A stretch of DNA of 64,000 nt, from NCBI RefSeq assembly GCF_003063665.1, contig NZ_NESF01000004.1, forward strand, positions 1 through 64,000, written 5' to 3'. The DNA is from Limnohabitans sp. Hippo3. Its GTDB lineage: Bacteria; Pseudomonadota; Gammaproteobacteria; Burkholderiales; Burkholderiaceae_C. Both the position numbers and the translations under genes were made by a program. Shown here piece after piece: positions 37,195-46,779 of the stretch. The notes under the pieces were generated by a model. The model made no database searches and had not been told where the DNA came from. It worked only from the letters and a program-made list of their open reading frames with translations. The first letter of the stretch is position 1; every line of letters begins with the position of its first letter.

Positions 37195-37992
37195 TTATAG
37201 CTTTTTCGCGGCCGGGGTCTGGTCAGCACCGGTCAAGCTGCCGAAGGCCTGCCTCAAGAAGGCTTCGTCCTGGCGGCTGAGTTGCCCAGCCTGTCGGGCT
37301 TGAGCCAACAACTCGGGGCGGTGCAAGGCTGTCAGGCGCAGGCTTTGTTCGCGCCGCCAACGCGCGATGTGCGCATGGTGGCCCGACATCAATTCGGGCG
37401 GCACCGCTTGGCCTTGCCAGACTTCAGGCCGGGTGTAGTGTGGACTGTCCAGCAAACCATCGAGCGCCGGGTTGAAGCTGTCGAGCTGGTGGCTGCCCTC
37501 GTCGTTCAGCACACCCGGCTGCAAACGGGCGACTGCGTCCAGCAAAGCCATGGCCGCGATTTCGCCACCCGAGAGCACAAAGTCGCCCAGACTGATTTGC
37601 TGGTCGACGTAGTGGTCAATGAAGCGCTGATCCACGCCTTCGTAGCGGCCGCAGAGCAACACAGCCCCCATGCTGGCCGACCATTGGGCCACCGAGCTGT
37701 GGTTGAGAGTCTGGCCAATCGGCGAAAACAGCACCAAGGGTGCAGGCGTTTCTTCTTGCCGCTCGGCACGGATGGCGCTCAGGCACTTGAACAAGGGCTC
37801 AGCCAGCATGACCATGCCTGGGCCGCCGCCAAAGGATCGGTCGTCCACACGACGGTAATTGCCTTCGGCGTGGTCGCGGGGGTTCCAAAAATGCACATCG
37901 ACCAAGCCGCTTTCGTAGGCACGGCGCGTGATGCCGCTGGTCAGCAGGGGCGCAAACAACTCGGGGAACAGGGTGATGATGTCAAAGCGCAT
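37195..37992 (-). CDS. trmD: tRNA (guanine-N1-)-methyltransferase
   Basis: The 265-residue SPOUT enzyme has MRFDIITLFPELF, DDRSFGGGPGMVM, LCGRYEGVDQRF and the knot region ISLGDFVLSGGEIAAM, all characteristic of TrmD. It methylates G37 of tRNAs with SAM and prevents +1 frameshifting. ATG 37992 gives the family start; the extension upstream overlaps the rimM 3' end. It lies 28 bases after rimM. Confidence 0.98.
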   Translation of the reverse strand: MRFDIITLFPELFAPLLTSGITRRAYESGLVDVHFWNPRDHAEGNYRRVDDRSFGGGPGMVMLAEPLFKCLSAIRAERQEETPAPLVLFSPIGQTLNHSSVAQWSASMGAVLLCGRYEGVDQRFIDHYVDQQISLGDFVLSGGEIAAMALLDAVARLQPGVLNDEGSHQLDSFNPALDGLLDSPHYTRPEVWQGQAVPPELMSGHHAHIARWRREQSLRLTALHRPELLAQARQAGQLSRQDEAFLRQAFGSLTGADQTPAAKKL

Positions 37993-38020
37993 GGGGATGG
38001 CCCTCCACGGCCGGGGCGGC

Positions 38021-38632
38021 TCAGTAGTCGGGCTGCCAGTCGACCGTGATGCGCTTGGCGGGCAAGTCAACACCGTCGACGAATGCCGAAACAAACGGGA
38101 TCATGCGCTCGACAGGTTTACCGCCCTCTGCCTCGGCAGGGGCCTCGATCACCAGCACGGTTTGCGGGCCGGTGGACATGAGGTCGCGCACCTGGCCCAG
38201 GTCCACACCTTCGCGGTTGACCACTTGCAGGCCAATCAGGTCCACCCAGTAGTACTCGCCGTCGGCAGCCGCTGGGAAGCTCGAGCGTGGCACAAAAATT
38301 CGGCCACCGCGCAAGGACTCAGCCGCATTACGGTCGTCCAGGCCTTGGGCACGCGCCACCACGGTGTCGGAGTGGTCTTTGACTTCGAGAATGTTGAGCA
38401 GCAAAGGTTCGCGCCAAACCTGCTGAGAAGAGGCTGCGGCCTCTTGGCCACGCTGGGGCTTCATGGGCCGATCGGGCGGCAGCAGAAACCAGCTTTTGGC
38501 AGAAAAAAGCGCCTCGGGGGAGGCGCTGTGGGGCAAGACCTTGAACCAGCCTTTGATGCCCCAGGCATCGGTGATGCGCCCGATTTCGATGGCATCAGCC
38601 GGCAGTGCGGCTGTTTCCAAAGGCGGACGCAT
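38021..38632 (-). CDS. rimM: 16S rRNA processing protein RimM
   Basis: The 203-residue protein has the RimM N-terminal domain (IEIGRITDAWGIKGWFKV) and a PRC-barrel C-terminal half (YYWVDLIGLQVVNREG, MIPFVSAFV, ITVDWQPDY). It helps 30S head assembly by binding S19. An insertion between the first strands is rich in Gln, Ala and Pro. It lies 16 bases after rpsP. Confidence 0.96.
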   Translation of the reverse strand: MRPPLETAALPADAIEIGRITDAWGIKGWFKVLPHSASPEALFSAKSWFLLPPDRPMKPQRGQEAAASSQQVWREPLLLNILEVKDHSDTVVARAQGLDDRNAAESLRGGRIFVPRSSFPAAADGEYYWVDLIGLQVVNREGVDLGQVRDLMSTGPQTVLVIEAPAEAEGGKPVERMIPFVSAFVDGVDLPAKRITVDWQPDY

Positions 38633-38648
38633 GACCCGTGCGGACCGA

Positions 38649-38900
38649 TCAGGCGGCGGCTTTGCCGGCTTGACGGATCAGGCGTTCCACGGTGGGAGAA
38701 GCCTGGGCGCCCACGCTCTTCCAGTAGGTCAAGCGGTCTTGTGCAATGCGCAGACCTTCTTCGCCGCCTTTGGCTGTGGGGTTGTAAAAACCGATGCGCT
38801 CCAGGAAGCGGCCATCGCGACGCACGCGCTTGTCGGCGACGACGATGTTGAAGAAAGGACGTGCTTTAGAGCCGCCGCGGTTCAGACGAATAACAACCAT
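38649..38900 (-). CDS. rpsP: 30S ribosomal protein S16
   Basis: The 83-residue protein starts [23 protein letters not shown] and has [11 protein letters not shown] and the [12 protein letters not shown] segment, all typical of S16. It is the first gene of the rpsP-rimM-trmD-rplS operon, and its promoter should lie in 38901-39037, which is shared with the divergent GNAT gene. Confidence 0.98.
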   Translation of the reverse strand: MVVIRLNRGGSKARPFFNIVVADKRVRRDGRFLERIGFYNPTAKGGEEGLRIAQDRLTYWKSVGAQASPTVERLIRQAGKAAA

Positions 38901-39037
38901 GATTTATCCTTGGGTGGTTGGGCTTCTTGGGAACAATTGCCCAGATGCCCGGTATCCTTCAGCGTTTGAGACACGCAACTGGCCACCCGGCCAGTGACAC
39001 ACTGAAAAGCCAATCATTATACAACGGGAGCCCTGCC

Positions 39038-39559
39038 TTGCCTCTGATCCGACCCAGCCGTGATGAAGACATCCCGGCCATCACCGCCATCTATCGCCAC
39101 CACGTCCTGACCGGTACCGGCACTTTCGAGATCGATCCCCCCACCGAAGCCGACATGGCCAGTCGCCGCGCCGATGTGCTGTCCAAGGGTTTGCCTTATC
39201 TGGTGGTCGAGGACGGGGGCCGCGTGATGGGGTTTGCCTATTGCAATTGGTTCAAGCCCCGCCCGGCTTACCGCTTTTCTGCCGAAGACTCGATTTACAT
39301 GGCCTCGGACGCCCACCGCAAAGGGATGGGGCGGGCCCTTCTGGCCGAGTTGTGCACGCAGGCCGAACGCGCAGGCGTGCGCAAATTTCTGGCCGTCATC
39401 GGCGACTCGGCCAATGCGGGGTCCATCGGCGTTCACACCGCCTTGGGCTTCAGCCACGTCGGCGTGCTCAAGTCCTGCGGCTGGAAGTTTGACCGCTGGC
39501 TCGATGTCGTGATGATGGAAAAGCCTTTGGGCGCGGGCGACAGCAGCCCTCCGCAATAA
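39038..39559 (+). CDS. GNAT acetyltransferase, phosphinothricin acetyltransferase (PAT) family
   Basis: The 173-residue protein has LIRPSRDEDIPAITAIY, the acetyl-CoA motif HRKGMGRALLAEL and the PAT-type ending GFSHVGVLKSCGWKFDRWLDVVMM. A TTG at 39038 preceded at proper distance by GGGAG fits the domain start. No ATG or GTG in frame does so without reading back over the rpsP promoter. Such enzymes acetylate methionine sulfone/sulfoximine-like or similar amines; the substrate is unproven. The TM2-domain gene follows after seven bases. Confidence 0.88.
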   Translation: MPLIRPSRDEDIPAITAIYRHHVLTGTGTFEIDPPTEADMASRRADVLSKGLPYLVVEDGGRVMGFAYCNWFKPRPAYRFSAEDSIYMASDAHRKGMGRALLAELCTQAERAGVRKFLAVIGDSANAGSIGVHTALGFSHVGVLKSCGWKFDRWLDVVMMEKPLGAGDSSPPQ

Positions 39560-39566
39560 TCGCCCC

Positions 39567-40013
39567 ATGAAAAACAAAACATTCGCGACCTGGCTGGCTT
39601 TCTGGACCGGCCCCTTGGGCCTGCACCGCTTTTATTTGTATGGATGGACGGACATATTGGGCTGGCTGCTGCCGATTCCAACGGCTCTTGGCTTTTACGG
39701 CCTCGAGCGTGTTCAGCAATTCGGGCAAGACGACACCCTGAGCTGGATGCTGATCCCCCTGCTGGGCTTCACCCTGGCCGGCTGCGCCTTGAACGCCATC
39801 ATTTACGGTTTGACACCGATCGAAAAATGGAACGCCAAGTTCAACCCCCTGGCCGATGCACTGACACCATCGGGCCGGACAAATTGGGGCACGATCATTG
39901 GCATCGCCACCGCCCTGCTGTTGGGCACCACCGTTTTGATGGCCAGTCTGGTTTTCAGTTTCCAGCGGTACTTTGAATACCAAATCGAAGCGGCTCGGCT
40001 GATCAGCCAATGA
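39567..40013 (+). CDS. TM2 domain-containing membrane protein
   Basis: The 148-residue protein begins MKNKTFATWLAFWTGPLGLHRFYLYG, which holds the TM2 signature (GxLGxHRFY). It has about four hydrophobic helices. Function is unknown. It lies seven bases after the acetyltransferase and is probably co-transcribed; its end faces the pit terminator. Confidence 0.8.
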   Translation: MKNKTFATWLAFWTGPLGLHRFYLYGWTDILGWLLPIPTALGFYGLERVQQFGQDDTLSWMLIPLLGFTLAGCALNAIIYGLTPIEKWNAKFNPLADALTPSGRTNWGTIIGIATALLLGTTVLMASLVFSFQRYFEYQIEAARLISQ

Positions 40014-40047
40014 AAAATGCCGCCCGACTTGAACATTCGGGCGGCAT
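40012..40047 (-). terminator. Terminator of the DUF47-pit operon
   Basis: Perfect eleven-base stem ATGCCGCCCGA / TCGGGCGGCAT with a nine-base loop. On the minus strand it is followed by TTTTT (complement of 40013-40017). It lies about 50 bases after the pit stop. Confidence 0.8.
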
Positions 40048-40093
40048 GCGTTGAGCCAAATGATTGGACCAGACGCCTGAAACAGGCAGCCCT

Positions 40094-41107
40094 TCAGTCA
40101 AAAATCTGAAAGCTGACCCAGTAAGCCATGGCCGCCACAAAAGCACTGGCGGGAATGGTCAAAATCCACGCCCAGATGATGTTGCCCGCCACGCCCCAGC
40201 GCACGGCGCTGGCCCGTTGGGTGGAGCCAACGCCCACAATGGCCCCGGTGATGGTGTGTGTCGTAGACACCGGGATGCCCAATGTGGTGGCCAAGAACAA
40301 GGTCATTGCCCCCCCGGTTTCGGCGCAAAAGCCGCCCACAGGCTTGAGCTTGGTGATTTTCTGACCCATGGTCTTGACGATGCGCCAGCCACCAAACATG
40401 GTGCCCAAGCCAATCGCCAGATAGCAACTGACGATGACCCAGCCCGGAGGCGCGGCATCGGCCGTGGTGGCGTAGCCTGTGGCAATCAACAGCAGCCAGA
40501 TGATGCCGATTGTCTTTTGCGCATCGTTACCGCCGTGGCCCAGGCTGTAAGCCCCGGCCGACACCAGTTGCAGACGACGGAACCATTTGTCCACCTTGGA
40601 AGGCCGGGCACGCCTGAAGAGGTGCGCCACAGTCACCATCATCAAGGAGCCGAGCAGGAAGCCCAGCAAAGGCGACACGAAAATGAAGGCCACGGTTTTC
40701 AGGATACCGGCCGAAATCAGGGCACCTGCGCCAGCTTTCGCAATCACCGCACCCACAATGCCGCCAATCAAGGCGTGCGAGGAGCTGCTGGGAATGCCGT
40801 AGTACCAGGTGATGACGTTCCAGGTGATGGCGCCCACCAACGCACCGAAGACCACATGCGTGTCCACAATACCCGGTTGGACAATCCCTTTGCCCACGGT
40901 GGCCGCCACGCTCAGGTGGAAGACAAAAATGGCAATGAAGTTGAAAAAGGCGGCAAAGATGACCGCTTGCCCCGGCTTGAGCACGCCCGTCGAGACCACG
41001 GTCGCGATCGAGTTGGCGGCATCATGAAAGCCGTTCATGAAGTCAAAAATGAGCGCCAGGGCGACCAGCAAGATCACCACCCACAAGGCGGCTTGTACGG
41101 TTTCCAT
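40094..41107 (-). CDS. pit: Low-affinity inorganic phosphate transporter, PiT family
   Basis: The 337-residue membrane protein has the duplicated PiT signature: FMNGFHDAANSIATVV near residue 23 and GAYSLGHGGNDAQKTIGI near 190, with about ten helices. It imports metal-phosphate with protons. It follows the DUF47 gene by 21 bases, the classical DUF47-pit pair. A Pho box lies upstream of DUF47. A terminator follows. Confidence 0.96.
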   Translation of the reverse strand: METVQAALWVVILLVALALIFDFMNGFHDAANSIATVVSTGVLKPGQAVIFAAFFNFIAIFVFHLSVAATVGKGIVQPGIVDTHVVFGALVGAITWNVITWYYGIPSSSSHALIGGIVGAVIAKAGAGALISAGILKTVAFIFVSPLLGFLLGSLMMVTVAHLFRRARPSKVDKWFRRLQLVSAGAYSLGHGGNDAQKTIGIIWLLLIATGYATTADAAPPGWVIVSCYLAIGLGTMFGGWRIVKTMGQKITKLKPVGGFCAETGGAMTLFLATTLGIPVSTTHTITGAIVGVGSTQRASAVRWGVAGNIIWAWILTIPASAFVAAMAYWVSFQIFD

Positions 41108-41128
41108 GTTCAGGATTCCCGGTTCGGA

Positions 41129-41776
41129 TCAAGAGTTTTCGAGGACGATGCCCTCGATCTGGTTGGCCACGTCTTCACACTTGTCGGTGATGGTCTCCAG
41201 CAATTCGTAAATGGCCTTGAGCTTGATGATCTCGCGCACATCGGCCTCTTCGCGGAACAGCTTGCTCATGGCACTGCGCATCACGCGGTCGGCATCGGAC
41301 TCCAGGCGGTCGATTTCCTCGCAGGTCTTCAAGGCAGCTTCGGCCACAGAGGGCTCGCCAATCTTGGCCAGCAACTTGACTGCATCCTGCACACGCTCGC
41401 AGCACTTGACCGACAAATCGGTCAGGCGGGTGATTTCATCGGTCATGTGCCGCACGTCGTACAGCGCCATGGTCTCTGCCGAGTCCTGGATCAAGTCGGC
41501 CACATCGTCCATGAGGTTGATGAGGGCGTGGATTTGTTCGCGGTCGATTGGGGTGATGAAGGTGGTGTGGATCAGGCGGTTGACTTCCTGGGTCACGCGG
41601 TCGGCCGCGTGCTCGGCATTGTCCACATCGCGGTTGTATTTTTCCCGCAGGTGCGTGTCGCTGTAATTGGCCACCAGGTTGGAAAAGGCCCGCGCCGCCT
41701 CGACGATGCGCTCTGCGTGTTGGTTGAACAGTTCGAAGAAGTTGCCTTCTTTGGGCAGCAATTTGCCAAACAGCAT
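41129..41776 (-). CDS. DUF47 (PhoU-like) phosphate transport regulator
   Basis: The 215-residue, all-helical protein begins MLFGKLLPKEGNFFELFNQHAE and contains HTTFITPIDREQIHALINLMDD, the signature of the DUF47/PhoU-like family. It is thought to modulate the PiT transporter next to it. AGGAG precedes the ATG, and a Pho box lies 34 bases before it. Confidence 0.93.
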   Translation of the reverse strand: MLFGKLLPKEGNFFELFNQHAERIVEAARAFSNLVANYSDTHLREKYNRDVDNAEHAADRVTQEVNRLIHTTFITPIDREQIHALINLMDDVADLIQDSAETMALYDVRHMTDEITRLTDLSVKCCERVQDAVKLLAKIGEPSVAEAALKTCEEIDRLESDADRVMRSAMSKLFREEADVREIIKLKAIYELLETITDKCEDVANQIEGIVLENS

Positions 41777-41809
41777 GGGTGAGCTCCTGATATCGGGAAA
41801 GGGTCTAAG

Positions 41810-41827
41810 GTGACAATTTTGTGACAG
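41810..41827 (-). promoter_or_regulatory. Pho box (PhoB site) before DUF47-pit
   Basis: On the minus strand the site reads CTGTCAC AAAA TTGTCAC: two seven-base direct repeats of the PhoB half-site separated by four A residues, nearly matching the consensus. It ends 34 bases upstream of the DUF47 start. This predicts phosphate-dependent control. In some bacteria, such as Sinorhizobium, PhoB represses the equivalent operon. Confidence 0.8.
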
Positions 41828-41872
41828 CGGCGAGTTTAACCGCTCGATCTGTGCCGATTCCCTGCGAACCGC

Positions 41873-42235
41873 TCAGTGACTTCGGAAAATGAAATAAACC
41901 GCACCCACCATGCACAAGGCGGCCCACAGGTAGTCCAGCTTGAAGGGTTCCTTGAGGTAGAAGATCGCAAAAGGCACAAAAACACTCAAGGTGATGACCT
42001 CTTGCATGATCTTCAACTGCCCCACGCTGAACTGCGTGTAACCAATGCGGTTGGCCGGCACCTGGAACATGTATTCCAACAAGGCAATCCCCCAGCTCGC
42101 CAAGGCCGCGGTATACCAAGGGGCCGTGGCCATGTGGCGCAGGTGGCCGTACCAGGCGAACGTCATGAACACATTGCTGGCCAGCAAAAGTACGACGGTC
42201 TGCAAGGACACAGGCCACTGGGTGAAAAACGTCAT
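41873..42235 (-). CDS. DUF486/DMT-type small membrane protein
   Basis: The 120-residue protein has four membrane helices and the DUF486 motifs FMTFAWYGHL, IALLEYMFQVPANRIGY and LKIMQEVITLSVFVPFAIFYLKEP, typical of a half-size drug/metabolite transporter-like family. Function is unknown. Its start overlaps the folK stop by four bases, so it is the last gene of the hda-pcnB-folK operon. Confidence 0.9.
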   Translation of the reverse strand: MTFFTQWPVSLQTVVLLLASNVFMTFAWYGHLRHMATAPWYTAALASWGIALLEYMFQVPANRIGYTQFSVGQLKIMQEVITLSVFVPFAIFYLKEPFKLDYLWAALCMVGAVYFIFRSH

Positions 42236-42738
42236 GGCAACTCCTGGTCCATTGGTGGCAAGCGCTCAATGGCTTGATCTGCCACGCGCACCAAGTCTTG
42301 CGGACTGACGCGCTGCGGCCACACATCGGCCAAGGGGTAGAGCACAAAAGCCCGCTCGCGCCAGCGCGGGTGCGGCAAGTTCAGGCGGGGGCTGTGCATC
42401 TGGGCGTCGCCATAAAACAGGAGGTCCAGGTCCAGGCTTCGCGGCGCATTCAGATAGGGGCGCAAGCGGCCCGCCTGGTTTTCGATGGCCTGCAAAGCGT
42501 CGAGCAAATCGGGCGCAGTCAGGCGGGTGTCGATGCGGGCCACCGCGTTGATGAAGTCTGGCCCTTGGGCTTCATAGGGTGCCGTGCGGTACAGCGCAGA
42601 GCGGCCTGTGACTTGCGTGCCGGAGATCGAAGCCAACGCCTGCAGGGCTTGCAGGACGGCGGCCCGCGCCTGCCCCAAATTGGCGCCCAGCGCCACATAA
42701 GCGGTCACGGGGTCGCGCAACATCGACGCCACCGTCAC
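42232..42738 (-). CDS. folK: HPPK, 2-amino-4-hydroxy-6-hydroxymethyldihydropteridine diphosphokinase
   Basis: The 168-residue protein has AYVALGANLGQARA, LYRTAPYEAQGPDFINAVA, and the HPPK signature APRSLDLDLLFYG with the Mg-binding acidic residues, followed by LPHPRWRERAFVL. It transfers pyrophosphate from ATP to 6-hydroxymethyl-dihydropterin in folate synthesis. It follows pcnB by nine bases and overlaps the DUF486 gene by four. Confidence 0.96.
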   Translation of the reverse strand: MTVASMLRDPVTAYVALGANLGQARAAVLQALQALASISGTQVTGRSALYRTAPYEAQGPDFINAVARIDTRLTAPDLLDALQAIENQAGRLRPYLNAPRSLDLDLLFYGDAQMHSPRLNLPHPRWRERAFVLYPLADVWPQRVSPQDLVRVADQAIERLPPMDQELP

Positions 42739-42747
42739 CCCACGGCC

Positions 42748-44319
42748 TCACTCGGCGCTGGCACCATCGCCCGCCGAGTCACCACCAGCGCCGGGCTTAC
42801 GGCGGCGACGGCGGCGCTTTTTGGGGGTACCCTCGTCTGCGCCATCGGCCTCTGTGGCTGCATGTGCGGCAGGACGGCTTGAGGCCTGCGCAGACACCTC
42901 AGCGCCTTCAGGACGAGGGGCACGGCGCACACGGGGCTTGGCCGATTGCAAAGCCTGTTGCTCGGCCTTGGCCGCTTGCACCAGGTCTTCGCGCTCCGAA
43001 TCGCTGGCCATGCTGAACTCTTGCCACCAGTCGGCCAGGCGCACATCCACCTCTTCGATGTCGGCACGCAAACGCAGAAAGTCGAAACCGGCACGAAAGC
43101 GGGGTTGCTCGACCAGGCCGAACGGCGTGCTGCCCACCCGCTTTTCAAAGCGCGGCTGCATCATCCAGATCTCGCGCATGTCAGCGGCCAGCTTGCCACG
43201 GCCGGACACATCGCCAATGCGGGCATCAAACACCTCGTCGATCGCATCCTGCAAAGCGGGATGCGGGTGCTCCCTGCGCGCCAGGCGTTTGGCCCAGCCC
43301 TCGCGGACATCGGCCCACAACACACAGGCCAGCAAGAAGCTCGGGGCGACCGGCTTGCCTTCGCCCACGCGGCGGTCGGTATCGGCCAAGGCCACCTGCA
43401 CAAAGGGGCTGTCTGCACGCTCCACCACCACATCCAGCAAGGGGTAAATGCCGGTGGCCAGGCCCAAATGTTTCAGCTGCGCGATTGACGCTAGCGCATG
43501 CCCGGTTTGCAGCAGTTTGAGCATCTCGTCAAACAAACGGCTTTGCGGCACATCGGCCAGCAAGGCGGCCGACGGGGTGAGGGGCTTGGCGGTTTTGGCC
43601 TCCAGCTTGAAGCCCAAGGGGCTGAGCTTGGCCGCAAATCGGACGGCACGGATGATGCGCACCGGGTCTTCGCGGTAACGGGCCACCGGGTCGCCGATCA
43701 TGCGCAGCACCCGCTTTTTCGCGTCCTGGATGCCGCCGTGGTAGTCCACCACGATCTGTGACTCGGGGTCGTAATACATGGCATTGACCGTGAAATCGCG
43801 GCGCGTGGCGTCTTCGTCCTGCGGGCCCCAGACGTTGTCGCGCAGCACACGGCCCGACGAATCCACCGCGTGCTTCATGCCAGCCAGTTCGCTCTTGCTG
43901 GTGCGCTCGTTGCCCTTGACCTGCTCGGCTGCCGCGTTGTCCAGGTGTGCACGGAAGGTGGACACCTCGATCACCTCGTTGTCACGTCCCCGGCCGTAGA
44001 CCACATGTACGATGCGAAAGCGCCGACCGATGATGAAGGCGCGCCGAAACAGGCCTTTGACCTGCTCGGGCGTGGCGTCGGTGGCCACGTCGAAGTCTTT
44101 GGGACGCAGGCCCAGCAGCAGGTCACGCACCGCACCGCCCACGATGTAGGCCTCAAAACCGGCTTGCTGCAAGGTGCGCGTCACATGGATGGCGCGTTCG
44201 TCCACCAGATTCGGGTCGATGCCGTGAACCGATGCAGGCACTTCGGTGCGGCGGCCAAAATGGGGTTTGTTGCCTTTGGGCGTCTTGCCCATCAGCTTGT
44301 CGATGAATTGTTTGATCAT
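42748..44319 (-). CDS. pcnB: Poly(A) polymerase I
   Basis: The 523-residue protein has the nucleotidyltransferase motif VGGAVRDLLLGLRPKDFDVATDA with the paired catalytic aspartates, RRDFTVNAMYYD, and RYREDPVRIIRAVRFAAKL. A C-terminal extension of low complexity ends in KKRRRRRRKPGAG. These are the marks of PcnB, which adds 3' poly(A) tails that speed RNA decay, rather than CCA-transferase. It overlaps the upstream HAD gene by four bases. Confidence 0.95.
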   Translation of the reverse strand: MIKQFIDKLMGKTPKGNKPHFGRRTEVPASVHGIDPNLVDERAIHVTRTLQQAGFEAYIVGGAVRDLLLGLRPKDFDVATDATPEQVKGLFRRAFIIGRRFRIVHVVYGRGRDNEVIEVSTFRAHLDNAAAEQVKGNERTSKSELAGMKHAVDSSGRVLRDNVWGPQDEDATRRDFTVNAMYYDPESQIVVDYHGGIQDAKKRVLRMIGDPVARYREDPVRIIRAVRFAAKLSPLGFKLEAKTAKPLTPSAALLADVPQSRLFDEMLKLLQTGHALASIAQLKHLGLATGIYPLLDVVVERADSPFVQVALADTDRRVGEGKPVAPSFLLACVLWADVREGWAKRLARREHPHPALQDAIDEVFDARIGDVSGRGKLAADMREIWMMQPRFEKRVGSTPFGLVEQPRFRAGFDFLRLRADIEEVDVRLADWWQEFSMASDSEREDLVQAAKAEQQALQSAKPRVRRAPRPEGAEVSAQASSRPAAHAATEADGADEGTPKKRRRRRRKPGAGGDSAGDGASAE

Positions 44320-44984
44320 TCTTGAAAGAGTTCGAGGATGCGCCAGCCACGCTCTGTGGCCAGCTGACGCAACCGAGCGTCAGGGTTCGTTGCCACCGGA
44401 TGGTGGGCTTTTTCCAGAAGCGGCAAGTCGTTCGTGGAGTCCGAGTAGAAAGTCATCTCCACATCCCCCCAGTTCAGGCCTTTTTGGCCCAGCCACTGCG
44501 CGACGCGGGTGACTTTGCCCTCGCGAAAGGACGGTGTGCCCCGGATCTCGCCTGTGATCCAGCCACTGGCATCGCGTTCCAGCTCCACCGCGATCAGCTC
44601 GCTGACCCCGAAAGCCTGGGCAATCGGGCGGGTCACAAATTCGTTGGTGGCGGTCACGATCATCACCGTGTCGCCCGCATGCTGATGCGATCGTACCAGC
44701 GCCAGGGCCTCGGGCGTGATGCGGGGCCGGATCACTTCGTCCATGTAGCGGGCATGGGCGTGGGCAGCCTCGGTCGCACCGCGCTCGCGGGCGGCGCGGG
44801 TAGCAAAACGCACGTAATCGTGGATGTCGAGCGTGCCCGCCTGGTAGTGGGCATAAAACTCGTCATTGCGTTGGCTAAACACCGCCGGATCGGTCCAGCC
44901 CAATTCGGTGGTGAATACGCCCCAGGTGTGGTCAGAGTCCAGCGGCAGCAAGGTGTGGTCCAAGTCAAACAACGCGAGTTTCAT
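44316..44984 (-). CDS. HAD-superfamily hydrolase, subfamily IB (SerB/CicA-like)
   Basis: The 222-residue protein has the HAD motif I FDLDHTLLPLDSD, motif II VTATNEF, and the motif III/IV lysine and Asp in FREGKVTRV and YSDSTNDLPLL. It is a phosphatase of the IB group that includes phosphoserine phosphatase; the substrate is not known, and histidinol-phosphate or phosphoserine are possible. It overlaps both hda and pcnB by four bases, which implies translational coupling. Confidence 0.9.
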   Translation of the reverse strand: MKLALFDLDHTLLPLDSDHTWGVFTTELGWTDPAVFSQRNDEFYAHYQAGTLDIHDYVRFATRAARERGATEAAHAHARYMDEVIRPRITPEALALVRSHQHAGDTVMIVTATNEFVTRPIAQAFGVSELIAVELERDASGWITGEIRGTPSFREGKVTRVAQWLGQKGLNWGDVEMTFYSDSTNDLPLLEKAHHPVATNPDARLRQLATERGWRILELFQE

Positions 44985-45667
44985 TCGTTCTCCAGCATCG
45001 CACGGACCAACGGAATGGTCAGGGCGCGTTGCGTTTGCAAGGCGTAGTGGTCCAGGTGATCCAGCAGCTGCATCAAGCTGCCCAAATCGCGCGAAAAGCG
45101 CTTGAGCATGTAGGACATGACTTCATCGCTCAGGAACAGACCGCGGGCATCGGCCTCTTGGCGCAAGACGGCGCGGCGCTCGGGCTCATGCAGCACCTGC
45201 AAGGCATGGACATGGCCCCAACCCAGGCGCGTGCGCAGGTCGTCGCGCAACTTCAAATCGGCGGGTGGCAATGCGCCTGCGGCCAACACCCAGCGGGGCG
45301 TGCCGCTGCGGGGTGTCAAGGCATTCACAAACCAGTTGAAGGCGGTGTGCTGTTGCTCGGCGTTGTACTGGTGTACATCGTCCATCAAGACAGCCGCCCA
45401 GGCGTCGTTGAACTCGGGCGGGTGCATGGTGTGGGCATCCAGCCAGCCCACCTGAGCACCCTGCCCCCTCAAAGCGTGGTGCACCGCATGCAACAAATGC
45501 GTCTTGCCCGAGCCGCTCTCACCCCACAGGTAAGTGGGTACAGGAGAGCGGCTGACCGAAGCGGTCCACAGTCGCAAATGGCTCACCGCCGCGTCGTTGG
45601 GGCCTGCAAAGAAGTTGTCCAGCGTGGGGCTTGATGCCAGCCCGATGTCCAGTGCCAGCTGCTTCAT
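44981..45667 (-). CDS. hda: DnaA regulatory inactivator Hda
   Basis: The 228-residue AAA+ protein begins MKQLALDIG, which supplies the clamp-binding QLALDI sequence. It has Walker [12 protein letters not shown], Walker B AVLMDDVH, and an arginine-finger region [12 protein letters not shown]. With the sliding clamp it stimulates ATP hydrolysis on DnaA and so limits re-initiation. It overlaps the AI-2E permease gene by four bases and the HAD gene by four. Confidence 0.94.
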   Translation of the reverse strand: MKQLALDIGLASSPTLDNFFAGPNDAAVSHLRLWTASVSRSPVPTYLWGESGSGKTHLLHAVHHALRGQGAQVGWLDAHTMHPPEFNDAWAAVLMDDVHQYNAEQQHTAFNWFVNALTPRSGTPRWVLAAGALPPADLKLRDDLRTRLGWGHVHALQVLHEPERRAVLRQEADARGLFLSDEVMSYMLKRFSRDLGSLMQLLDHLDHYALQTQRALTIPLVRAMLENE

Positions 45668-46779
45668 GCCTGCTCGGGTCCTTGCTCGGCAGCACCCGAA
45701 CCGCTTTTTTGGTACAGATCGCTTTGCAGATATTGGTGGCGCAAACGGCGCAGGCCCACCAACAAAACCGCGCTGGCGGGCAAGGCCATCAACACCCCCA
45801 CAAAACCCAACACCTGACCAAACGCCATCAAGGCCAAAATGACGGCCAGCGGGTGCAAACCGATGCGCTCGCCCACCAGTCGGGGGGTGAGCACAAAACT
45901 CTCGAGCAGTTGTCCCAGGCCATACACCACCGCCACCATGACCACGGCCTGCGCCGAAGCAAACTGCAACAAGCCCGCCAACAGCGCCAGCACCAGCCCC
46001 AAACCAAAACCCAGATAAGGCACAAACACGGCCAGACCGGTGAACACGCCGATCGGCAAAGCCAGATCCAGGCCAAACAGCTTCAGCCCGGCGGCATAAA
46101 ACACCGCCAATGCCAGCATCACCAGCAACTGACCTCTCAAATATTCGCCCAGCACCTGGTCGCAGTCCTGCATGAAACCATCAAAACGCTCACGCCAGGC
46201 CGGGGGGACCAACTCGACCACACTGTTGACCAGCCGCGTCCAGTCGTAGAGCATGTAAAACAAGGCCACCGGCACCAGCACCGCGTAACCCAGCACGGCC
46301 AGGGCCACACTGCCGCCCAGCTTGATGGAAGACATCAGTGGCGCCCACCAATCCTCTCGGTTGGCACTCAGGTACGAGACCAGCTGGGTTTTCAGGTCGC
46401 GCAGGTCCAGCGACACGTTCAGGCCCAGCTGGGCCAACAGGGGGTTGATGGCATCCCCCAATTTGTCCAGCAAGACAGGCAATTGCTGCTGGAGCAGTGG
46501 CCACTCTCGCACCAGAATCGGCACCAGCAACAACAAAACGCCCAACAAAGCCAGGATGGCCAAGAACTCAACGAACACCACGGCCAAGGCCCGTGGCAAT
46601 CGCCCTGCGGCCAAGCCCTCCAGACGAAGCACCAGAGGGTGCAGCACGTAGGCCATGACCGCAGCGATCAAAAAGGGGGCCAACACGGGTGCCAGCAGCC
46701 AGAACACCAGCACCGCGACCAAGGCCACACCCAACCAGGCAGCCAAGCGGGTCATCAAAAATGGAAGGGGTGCGTGCAT
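45664..46779 (-). CDS. AI-2E transporter family (YdgG/PerM) permease
   Basis: The 371-residue membrane protein has eight predicted helices with a long loop after the third, and the family C-terminal blocks [36 protein letters not shown]. The family was named for autoinducer-2 export, but most members have other or unknown substrates. It is the first gene of the minus-strand hda-pcnB-folK operon and is divergent from purM. The long plus-strand open frame across it is not coding. Confidence 0.92.
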   Translation of the reverse strand: MHAPLPFLMTRLAAWLGVALVAVLVFWLLAPVLAPFLIAAVMAYVLHPLVLRLEGLAAGRLPRALAVVFVEFLAILALLGVLLLLVPILVREWPLLQQQLPVLLDKLGDAINPLLAQLGLNVSLDLRDLKTQLVSYLSANREDWWAPLMSSIKLGGSVALAVLGYAVLVPVALFYMLYDWTRLVNSVVELVPPAWRERFDGFMQDCDQVLGEYLRGQLLVMLALAVFYAAGLKLFGLDLALPIGVFTGLAVFVPYLGFGLGLVLALLAGLLQFASAQAVVMVAVVYGLGQLLESFVLTPRLVGERIGLHPLAVILALMAFGQVLGFVGVLMALPASAVLLVGLRRLRHQYLQSDLYQKSGSGAAEQGPEQA

